This document shows, in pieces, positions 55,134-64,000 of a stretch of 64,000 nucleotides of DNA. Numbering within the stretch: position 1 is the stretch's first letter; every line of letters begins with the position of its first letter. The stretch comes from Malaya genurostris. Lineage: Eukaryota; Arthropoda; Insecta; Diptera; Culicidae. The translations under genes were made by a program, and so were the position numbers. The notes below the pieces were generated by a model. It was given only the letters and a program-made list of their open reading frames with translations, was not told the DNA's origin and did no database searches. Location: positions 6,321,001 to 6,385,000 of the forward strand of contig NC_080571.1 of assembly GCF_030247185.1 (NCBI RefSeq), written 5' to 3'.

Positions 55134-57644
55134 TGCAAAACCAAAATAAATATATCTTGATAGTTGTGGAATCTGTTTCCATAATCATTGAATAGGTGAG
55201 CTTTCGGAGGTGTCGATTCTTCTTAGATAAAAGTTATTTTTTTAATTAAACAAACAGATTTTTCAAATAACACGTTGGAGTGTGGCTTACGATACTTTTT
55301 GTCGTGTTGAAAAATAATCTGTTCCGAGGTATTGTTCCATAGAATGACTACACCAGAAACCTTTTCGTTGAATCTGTATTTATTATTTACTTGCATTTTG
55401 GTATCGTTGACATAGTCCTGTGTCAAAAACAGCAAATTTCTACCGATGGATGGATCAGTATGCCAATCAACTTGCAACGCCAGCAACAAACAAATCGAAC
55501 GATCCACGACTGCAGCTTGTCAAGGATCGAAGAGCAAAATCTTCAGCAGGAATGTTCCGAAGGTTGTCATATCAATGGAGAATAACATGCAATGCAATGA
55601 CAATAAGCAAAAATAACCTTATGATATTATTCTGTATGCACGAGCTTCCGATATGTTCCGACGGGAAAAAAAATAAACTGCAACAACCGTAGGCAAATAA
55701 TCACGGTACTTGACGCTCGTCCTTGGTACGCACTCGTGTATATCCCAAGCCCTAATTCAACCGGTAAACGAGGAATATTCGAATCCGATTATCAACTGGC
55801 TCACACACACATAAACAGTCGTCATAAGAACGCTTCCATATTAAAAAGTTACGATATGCTAGTCAAGAGCGCCAGAAAGAAAGAGAGAGAGAGAGAGAGA
55901 TATTGGAATGGGACAAAACATGATACGGAAAGCTCGTTCAACCGAGTGCGCTGGGAAATATGCTTGATATGCGAGAAACAGGAATATGAAGAATGGCTCC
56001 CATTCGAGTAGATAGATGGGAAAGAATTTTTACTATTTTCGGGAGGAAAACCTCCACCAGAACGATTCAATTCAAGACACTGCACTGGCGCGGTTGTATT
56101 TTGGGGGTTTGAGAACTTTGGTATCAACTTGTCACAATAGCTGTCAGGGGGAGGTAGAATTCTGGGTGCATTCCACCTTTCTTCATTCATCACCATTCCA
56201 GTGCCAGTTGGAATTGGATTTTCTCAAAGTTTGACTCAATAGTACTGGAGAAAAGGTTGATAAATTTTTATGAATAAATAAAATTCGAGTGTCACATTTG
56301 TTCGAGCAATTCGGAAGGCATGCACATATTGCATTTCGCTAACAAACACAATACGAGTGACGAAGTCGGTTTTGTTTTCTTCATCCCCCCCCCCCTACCA
56401 AGTAGGCTTGCATAGACTAGCATCTGACATTCAACGGAATCTGTTACCATGGGAATCAAGAATAACTTCGATGTATTCCGTTGAGAAAAGAGTGAGTGAT
56501 ATTCTCGAGAACCTGTCTTGAAATAGAGCCATTCAGTGCATCGCTTGGTAATTCCTTCCAACACGTCAAAGACTAACATATCTATTGCAGTCGTAAATCA
56601 GTCAGTGGGCAGGTTATCCCTGAATGGAATACCAGTCATCTGTCAGTGCTATTCTTGCTACCATTAATGTCGAAAACCAAATGGTAGCCGCCAGTAGCAC
56701 TGGAACCACTCCCAGACTCGACTTGCTCCCGTTCTCTTGTCAAGAATCCTTCCCCGACCTGACGAGAGAAATTGGATCTCAGTTCAAGCTTGTTTATTTA
56801 CTTATTCATTCAATCAGCATCAGTTCACTGCCGCCCACGGGTCCACCGGACGTGTCCAGGACGTACCCAGGAAAATATGCAACTATCGACGAGGTCTTGT
56901 TTGTACACAGACCAAGACCGGCCCAGTCGTTTTCCGCGAAGCAGTGAAAAGCTACCCGTATTGAGGATTGATGGATTAAATCGAAGCTTTTCCTCGTTAC
57001 CTGATCTTGCTGTCCGTGTCCATGGTCCATGGTTAACTGGCAATATGTTCTGCATTGGTCGGACAGTGGGCGAAGACGGGCACAGAATTCGTGAAAAAAA
57101 AATAACACACTAATAGACGGTAACAAGGGAAAAACGAGTTAATTTGTAAGCTGGATTTACGAGGAAAACTAATTAGTTTGAGTTTTCTGCATGACCTAGT
57201 TCATTGTTTGCACATGCTCGGGATAAGTGCTACATGCAAACTTTCTAATGACGTCTAAAGCAGAAGACCAAGTTATTGCAATGAATCCTGTGGCACTATT
57301 TTCAGAATATTTTCAAATTAAACTATCTGCATGATTTTTTGCTGGTATTTGACTCAAGTTGGCACTACCTTTCGAAGAGAAACTAGACCTTACGTTTCGA
57401 TAAAACTCGTAGTCGATAGTTAAGCGTCAATTATTCGGTGAGTGCTATGGCTAGAAGAAATTCTTTCTGATTGAGGATCGAACAGATGAGCACCGGTTTG
57501 CGAGACGAGCACCTTTTGTTCTGTTCCTTCGACCGAGGCTAGAGTTATGCTTATAATCTTCTATTTTTATCTATGAATCGGTTTCCTTGGTATTGTTGTT
57601 TTATCCCTAATCCTTTTTTTAATATTCCGAGAAAAACCCCTGTG
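55134..57644. other. Unrecognised sequence with a (GA)n run
   Basis: No gene or named element is recognised. A (GA)n microsatellite lies at 55882-55900 and a C run at about 56387-56396. Frames such as 56772-57113 plus overlap others on both strands and show no domain. Confidence 0.4.
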
Positions 57645-58429
57645 TTTAACCTTTTTTACCTTTTTACCTTTTTTATATATATAAAAAATAGGTATAGAAT
57701 TCGCTCAAACTTTCGAAAATTTTTCCGAGGCCCGGAGGGCCGTATTACATATACCAATCGATTCAGCTCGACGAACGGAGAAAATGTCTGTGTGTGTCTG
57801 TATGTGTGTTGTCAACTAAGAGGTCGAGATCTCAGAGATGGCTGGGCCGATTTTGATCAAACTAGTTGCAAATGAAAGGTCTCCCCGTCACCCTGAACGC
57901 TATTGAATGGTTTTGAGATCGGATGTTTACTTTTTGAGTTATACGAAGTTTTATGTCAAAATTTTCATTTTTTTGACAGTATCTGTCACAATTGACCTTG
58001 AAAACAGAATATGTTTTCAGACTTAGATTCCGCACGATAATACCTATCCAACAAGCCATAGATTGTTCAAATCCGTCCATTTTTAACGGAGATATCGAAA
58101 TTTTTGTGTAAACGACTTTTCGCCTTATTCTAGTAGTAGGAGTTTTACGCGTTCGATGATAAAGCGCTGTGTCGGATCCAAATGAAACACGATTTTTTAT
58201 ACTGTTACATACAATTGTTTCTAAGTACCAAAAATACTGTGTACAGTGTTATTTCTCATGACTTTTTGTTTCGGACCGATTTTAGCACGGTTCGTTTTTG
58301 GCAACATAATCGTTCGAATATGACATATGTAAACCAGATGATGGCAGCTTTTTCGAGTTGAAAGCAATTCCATTATGTTATTGCTTCAAACTACTTACAG
58401 CAATAAATGATGGAAGAACATAACACCTA
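57645..58429 (+). repeat. W-related repeat, then unrecognised sequence
   Basis: 57645-57960 has a (CTTTTTAC)-like lead, TATAAAAAATAGGTATAGAA, TTTTTCCGAGGCCCGGAGGG, CATATACCAATCGATTCAGC, GTCTGTGTGTG and GAGATGGCTGGGCCGATTTT. This is the 5' architecture of W in a diverged subfamily. The CCGAGGCCCGGAG block is also inside element G near 33243. From about 58130 to 58429 nothing further is identified. Confidence 0.6.
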
Positions 58430-58811
58430 ACTACCATTCACCATACAGTTTCGAGATTACAGAGTAATAAGTGAATAGAACTTTAAATTGCCGATTGAAA
58501 CGACAGTCATTAAAATAATGTCATGGGAACTAAAACACCAATAAATATTCATGCAACAAACACATGCGGGTTGATAAAAAAAGGTATCATCTCACTGCTA
58601 GGTGGATTAAGCACGTTTTTTAGTTGAATTCACCAATTAAACGTGTTGTCATTTCTAAGCTAAGGAACACTTCATTTCCATTCAAGTAATTTTTTAGTTG
58701 AATTAGAGAAATAAAACGTTGTTTTCAACCAACATAAATGGTTGAATTGGCTTCTGCAATTTGCAGCTATATGGCGCACTGTCACCGAAAAAACCTTAAC
58801 ACCGTATGTTA
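58430..58811 (+). repeat. R-family 3' end, then TTTAGTTGAAT-rich sequence
   Basis: ATTACAGAGTAATAAGTG, AACGACAGTCATTAAAATAA and CTGCTAGGTGGATTAAGCACG (about 58596) mark the R end. From 58620 to 58760 words such as TTTTAGTTGAATT recur, like those at the ends of element F (59585-62326), suggesting an older relative of F. Confidence 0.55.
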
Positions 58812-59569
58812 ACAGTTCGGCTGAAAAGTTCGTATCGTTTAATAGAAACACACATTTTTTTGCCAAAATTCGTTTTTATTATTCAACATAATTGCCATCA
58901 GAGGCGATACAGCGATTATAGCGATCTTCCAACTTTTTGATACCACTTTGGTAGTACGATTTGTCCTTTGCCTCAAAATAGGCCTCAGTTTCAGCGATTA
59001 CCTCTTCATTGCTTCTAAATTTTTTACCAGCGAGCATTCTTTTAAGGTCTGAGAACAGGAAAAAGTCACTGGGGGCCAAATCTGGAGAATACGGTGGATG
59101 AGGGAGCAATTCGAAGCCCAATTCGTTCAATTTCAGCATGGTTTTCATCGACTTGTGACACGGTGCATTGTCTTGATAAAACAAAACTTTTTTCTTCTTC
59201 AAATGAGGCCGTTTTTTTTAAATTTCGTCCTTAAAACGCTCTAATAACGCTATATAATAGTCACTGATGATGGTTTTTCCCTTTTCAAGGTAGTCGATGA
59301 AAATTGTACCATGCGAATCCCAAAATACAGACCTTACCGGCCGATTGTTGAGTCTTTCCACGCTTTGGGTTCGGTTTATCGCGTGCAGTCCACTCAGCTG
59401 ATTGTCGATTTAACTCCGGAGTGAAGTGATGGAGCCATGTTTCGTCCATTGTTATATATCGACAAAAAAAATCGGTTTTATTTCGATATAACAGCTCCAA
59501 CACTGCTCAGAATCATCAATTCGTTGTTGTTTTCGATCGATTGTGAGCTCACGCGGCACCTATTTTGCA

Positions 59570-59687
59570 CAAAGCTTTCTCATACACGGAGAACCCTTCG
59601 ATCATAAAATTGCGATATCGTAGTTTGCAAAGCTTTCTCATACACGGAGAACCCTTCGATCATAAAATTGCGATATCGTAGTTTTTG
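59570..59687. repeat. 58-bp tandem duplication across the mariner-F junction
   Basis: The word CACGGAGAACCC starts at 59585 and again at 59643. The duplicated unit includes about 14 bp of mariner sequence (AAAGCTTTCTCATA) plus the first 44 or so bp of F, so it arose after F inserted. Confidence 0.9.
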
Positions 59688-62326
59688 ATTTTTGCGATAG
59701 TTGATTTAACTAATTTCTTTTTGATTCAACCAATATGGTTTTTGATTTGCATATATTCAAGTAGTTGAAAAATATGCTGTTTTGAATGCTGTCAAATGCC
59801 GGAGACAGTTGAAAGCAAAACAATAATTGCAATGCAAAATCAACAACTTTTTTAGTTGAAATCTGTTCGCGTCGCTTCAAAATGTCAATGAAAACAACAT
59901 CGATGGTTAAAGCGTTTGGTGAAATTGTGTTCATTCGATTTGAGAAATTTATGATAACAAGTGTTAACCTTGTTTAAGATGAAAAAGATTTGGTGAAAAA
60001 TTAGAAAATGTTAATGAATGATCATCTCGTAATCTTGCAGGTATGCGCAAAAATTTTATGCTTCAAATTCGATCATTATTTACTTCCAGCAGACTGTTCT
60101 ACTTCCAGCTGTTTGTTACCGATGATGATGTTCATGCATTAGCAATAAAACGCTTTTTGACATGAATTTAGTTTATAAAAGTAACAGGAGCGAAGGGTTT
60201 CAAACGCACAGAACGCGCTGCGATTGAATGGCACGTTTGAATTGCCGTCGCAAAATTCCAATTCCCAGCGGTTGATGCACCCAAGCTCATATAAATTGAC
60301 TAAAATTATCAGTGCATAACTTTAGTTCAACCGTTTAAAGGCATCATTTAATAATGGTCGTCAAATGGTGAGATAACTAAGTCCTCACAAGTCCCTATCT
60401 CATGCCTCCCCGAGCGTCTATGATGACATTTGGTCAATAGAACGGCGTCGACTGGGTGCTATCGCCTTCTGCGTTAGTAGCAGAATGAGAGGGTGCGAAA
60501 TGGATTGTAGGTTGAAGCCCATCCTAAAGTGCAGTGTTTATCATAGTACATTACAACATATAATTTTGTTGTTTATTACATCATGTATTATTATTATTAT
60601 TATTATTAGAAGAGCGTAACTTACACTGCGATATTACCTGTTATATTGTATCATAGCATATTATTTCATATATTATCGTCTTACACTATTTTATGTTATT
60701 ATATACTATGTTGTATGGTATTATACTGCATTGCATTATATCATATTATATTGTATTATATTATATAATATTATATTATATTGTATTCTATTGTATTGTG
60801 TTATATTGTATTGCATTATGTTGTATTATATTATATTATATTATATTATAGGGTTTGTTATTAGTAGTACTACGTACCTCTGCGCAAAATATAAATTTGT
60901 TTTCCTTATAAGTTATCATTTTCAAAGTAACTTTCAACTAAATGTCAAGGTCGTCACAAGCTGAGCTTCATGCCTACACGTGTGTCTGTGGTGACAAATG
61001 GTCGATGGAATGCGTTGATGGCAGAATGAGAGGATGAGAAATGACATATAAATTCAAGTAATATAATATCATAGCATATCGCAACATATCATTTTATTTA
61101 TTCTATTATTTATTATATAATTCATTGTACTATATTATATTGTTTTTTATTGTTATTTTCATTATTATATTTATTGTTATTATTATTAATTTGTGATCAA
61201 TAATAATAACATATATTATTTTTATAGATGTGGATATTATTATTATTATTAGAAGAGAAATATTCTACTTCCTGCAGTATTGCCAAGATAAGAGCATAAC
61301 TTACACTACATTAACTGTTATTTTATATCATTGTATTATATTATATTAAATTAAAATATATTATATTATGTTATGTTATATTATATTATTTTGTAATCTA
61401 TTATATCATTTTATGTTATATTAATTTCATTACACTATGTTTCATTGTATTTATCAATATAAAACATTTTGCACGGAGGCGTAAAGGGGAGGGAGCATCA
61501 GGGCATCGGACGAATTGATGACTGGACGAGGGATTGTGGATAGCCAGCCCAAGTCACTTGAAGGAAACTTGTTTCCTTCTGAAGGTTTGAAATGAGTCTG
61601 ACGCGCCCTTCTTAAACAAACCATCAGGCGGGTTCAAGCATGTTTAGCGATATGCTTCATCCATGCACATGATATTATGGTTGGAAGAGCATCTTTTATT
61701 CCCGCGGAATACGAGTAAGTGACTCTACTTACGTATCCGCCCAACCCTTTTTGTTCGCTTTTCGGTAACAGCTATAGTAAGAAGGTGAGTGGATGAGTCA
61801 TATCGGGGCTACTGTAAGTCTACCCGCATCCACTGGCAAGTCCTTGAACTGATGGTGGCTTCACTTCACATCACATCACATCACATCATTTTAGGTAAAT
61901 TTAATAATTTCGCTAATTTACTCGCCCCTCCGGGCACTTTTGCTGATTAAAAACGTTTTTATACATCAATCATTTCCGATCGAATCAGAAGTATTTTTTT
62001 AGAATTTAGATCTTTACTGATCTCAAAACAAACAAACAAATAAAACCTAATTATTTTTCAACTAACAGAATTTTGTTTCAATAACAACACCAGTTATTTC
62101 AACTAAAATATATGTTGAAATTGAAAGGTATGTGTCCTCATTAATTGACAGCATTTTTTTTTCAAACAGTTAAATTAGTTGTTTCAACCATCGTTTCTGC
62201 TAATCGAAAAACAAAAATGACAGTTTAGTTAAAACAACAATCGATTAGTTGTACCAAATTTTAACCAATCGAATTCAGAAAATCAACTAATATTCTGGTT
62301 GAAATGGGATCGCGGGTGGTTCCGTG
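59585..62326. mobile_element. Element F: MITE-like, TA TSD, inserted in mariner
   Basis: The ends CACGGAGAACCC and, inverted, CACGGAACCACCC lie next to TA (59583-59584 and 62327-62328). Excision leaving one TA restores the mariner codons for ESLDMRK. Both flanking regions (59690-59940 and 62000-62320) are full of AGTTGA/TCAACT words and have no transposase. Without repeat Y (60356-61885) the element is about 1.2 kb. Confidence 0.78.
60356..61885 (+). repeat. Repeat Y, copy 2, with extra tail segment
   Basis: 60356-61543 matches copy 1 module by module with different lengths of the TTA/TAT linkers. A further segment (61544-61885) absent from copy 1 follows: CCAGCCCAAGTCACTTGAAG ... GCATCCACTGGCAAGTCC, ending in a TCACA tandem run (about 61863-61888). 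A short tandem tail suggests a retroposon 3' end; no reverse transcriptase is present. Confidence 0.7.
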
Positions 62327-62856
62327 TATCCAAAGATTCGTGAATAATATGTCCAACACGTTCCTTAGATATCTTTAGGGTGTCAGCTATCTCGATCAAC
62401 TTCACTTTACGGTCATTGAAAATCATTTTGTGGATTTTTTTCACGTTTTCATCGGTAACAGCCTCTTTTGGATGTCCATTGCGTTCATCGTCTTCGGTGC
62501 TCATATGACCAGTACGAAATTTTGCAAACCACTTACGAATTGTTGCTTCGCCCGGTGCAGAGTCTGGATAACACTCATCAAGCCATTTTTTGGTCTCGGC
62601 GGCACTTTTTTTCATCAAAAAGTAGTGTTTCATCAACACACGATATTCCTTTTTTTCCATTTTTTTTCACAATAACAAAAATAGCTTCACTCAAAATGCA
62701 ATAATAATAACTAATAATAATAATAACTAATAATCAGACAGCTGTCAAATTTATACACGTATCTTTTGAAAGTTGGTACTAACTGAAAATGGTATGGATT
62801 TAGTTCTAGTGGCGCCCTCTCATAGAAACGATACGAACTTTTCAGCCGATCTGTTA

Positions 62857-63285
62857 TATCTATATTGGCAGGTATAAATACGATGTTGTATTGGAGAAAA
62901 AGACATAAGCGAAACATAAACTTCTTTTTGAAAATTGTTCTACTAAATCGCTGTTTTCTTCATTTGACTTCGCGAAATCGACTCTCTCACTGAAAACTTT
63001 GAGCACTCGGAAAACAAAAACCGAATACAAGTAGTACATCTAACGGCGTGGCCCGGAAGGTTGGAAGATACAAAAAAACATCATTTGACATGTACAATTA
63101 GAGTGCAACATTCGAAACTCAATTCACTGTTCCGCGTAAAAACATTATTACGCACAATCGCTTCAAATGCGCACAAATTCTGAATAAATACACTTTTTTC
63201 TCCGAAGTGGCTGAAAAGAAAAGATGTTGCTAACCAGTAATGAACAATAGAGCAATAAAACGCTTTGGAAATGAGCAAATACAAT
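62857..63285. other. No gene recognised
   Basis: AT-rich spacer between the mariner element and the first small MITE. Confidence 0.4.
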
Positions 63286-63432
63286 CGCCCTTATTCTGAA
63301 TAACGACGTATTGATTTTTCGATCGAATGTGGTTCGATCGAATCATAGCTACCTTTGATTTTGCTAGCGTTATGGGGAATACAAATGAAATACGAGGGAA
63401 AAAACGATACGACGTTATTCAGAATAAGGGCG
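63286..63432. mobile_element. 147-bp MITE with 26-bp inverted ends
   Basis: CGCCCTTATTCTGAATAACG at the left is mirrored at the right; the 26-bp arms differ at one base. AAT flanks both sides (63283-63285 and 63433-63435), a possible 3-bp target duplication. An inner palindromic TTCGATCGAA word is present. No coding. Confidence 0.85.
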
Positions 63433-63595
63433 AATAAACCATTGTGTATTATTTCCTCTCCATGGAGAAATGCGCGTACATGACCTCTCTCCGCAGGTCA
63501 CTGTTTCTTATCCAAAGAATCGGGTCGTTCCTGGTTCGGTCACCGATTGGATTAAATTTTCTTTACGGGATAAATATTATGATCGAAGAGACTAA

Positions 63596-63847
63596 TGTCG
63601 TTTTCGCTTGAGAACACTGACACTAACCCAGGGTAGTTTCATCAAACAAACACTTTTCACGAAACTGTGTTGATTTCGCACTTAACAACGGGTGTTTGAG
63701 CAAACCTGATATAGCAACCAGGTTCGAAACTGACTCGATTTTCAGTTCAACAACGTTAAAACTAGGTTCGAAACTAGCTTCAAACAAACGGTTTGACAGC
63801 AGTTAGAGTGGAAACTGGGTTAGGTTTGGCATCAAGCGAAAACGACA
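63596..63847. mobile_element. 252-bp MITE with TAA TSD
   Basis: TGTCGTTTTCGCTTGA at the left and its complement at the right; similarity continues imperfectly through the CTAACCCAG words. TAA flanks both sides (63593-63595 and 63848-63850), a TWA-type duplication as in PIF/Harbinger elements. The interior has repeated AGGTTCGAAACT words. Confidence 0.85.
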
Positions 63848-64000
63848 TAAAGAATACCTCTGGTAAATGTCTATTTCCTCTATGAAAATGAAAAATGTAT
63901 CAGAATAATTAAACAGATTGACTCCCACATTATGAAACTGAATCAAATTTCCATATTTTGGAAACATTCCCAGACATATGACTGGAAAGGTCCTACCCGA

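Larger units (their letters stand above)
58879..62660 (-). pseudogene. Mariner transposase, interrupted
   Basis: Minus strand, start ATG at 62660 (MEKKEYRVLMKHYFLMKKSA). The N-terminal part has both helix-turn-helix motifs (WFAKFRTGHMSTEDDERNG; LKISKERVGHIIHE). Element F then interrupts. Downstream, a stop follows the LCAK codons. 59503-59285 has YITMDETWLHHFTPE (first Asp) and breaks in frame after QQSAGKV. 59202-58879 has VLFYQDNAPCHKSMK (second Asp) and PHPPYSPDLAPSDFFLF (third Asp), with 34 residues between the last two: DD34D. The C-terminus ends CIASDGNYVE. Apart from the insertion there are at least one stop and one frameshift, so it was dead or dying independently. Confidence 0.92.
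58812..62854 (-). mobile_element. Mariner (DD34D) element split by element F
   Basis: The ends share ACAG.TCGGCTGAAAAGTT then CGTATCGTTT in inverted orientation, with TA at 58810-58811 and 62855-62856. The mariner sequence is 58812-59584 plus 62327-62854, about 1.3 kb when joined, the normal length of a mariner. The insertion point is within the transposase gene, after the HIIHESLD codons. Confidence 0.92.

Overview
This is eukaryotic, insect DNA, almost certainly from a mosquito (Culicidae). No host protein-coding exon could be recognised. The strongest evidence for a mosquito is several IS630/Tc1/mariner elements with a DD37E catalytic spacing, a family best known from mosquitoes, together with maT-type (DD37D), DD41D and mariner (DD34D) relatives and Jockey-like LINEs. 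The sequence is AT-rich and reads as an intergenic or long intronic transposon graveyard.

Layout. 1-1189 is unrecognised. 1190-5557 is a dispersed repeat (called X) split by about 3.7 kb of nested insertions: an R-family repeat that itself received a complete but dead DD37E element, a DD37E fragment, a 167-bp hAT MITE, and an ORF1-only LINE that carries a 131-bp palindromic insert. 7173-8113 is a maT-type element with 197-bp, nearly perfect inverted repeats. 11144-12378 is a second DD37E element. 12733-14140 holds an S repeat and a LINE tail. 16360-17193 is the compact, inverted copy of X. 17347-23223 contains Tc1-like fragments, a W repeat with a long hairpin, a second S array and a foldback-like element. 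25297-28229 is two abutting satellites, both with an 8-bp unit. 30605-35769 is a DD37E element opened by a W repeat, itself opened by a 2.7-kb TAA-flanked element. 37627-40180 is a hAT MITE with an 8-bp target duplication, containing an internally deleted LINE. 43496-44683 and 60356-61885 are two copies of an AT-rich modular repeat Y. 48864-50158 is the least damaged DD37E element. 51796-55125 is a 3.3-kb hAT-like element containing a DD41D element whose transposase lacks its DNA-binding half. 58812-62854 is a mariner split by a MITE that holds the second Y copy. Two small MITEs close the window.

The genes do not form a pathway. They are relics of mobile elements, and their order of insertion can be read from target-site duplications (TSDs). 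Nearly every transposase has a stop, a frameshift or a lost catalytic residue. The exceptions are the DD41D catalytic-domain ORF and the ORF1 of the LINE at 37722-39982, which are open but incomplete relative to a functional element. The names X, R, S, W, Y, F and G are local labels for repeats that I could not assign to a named family without a search.
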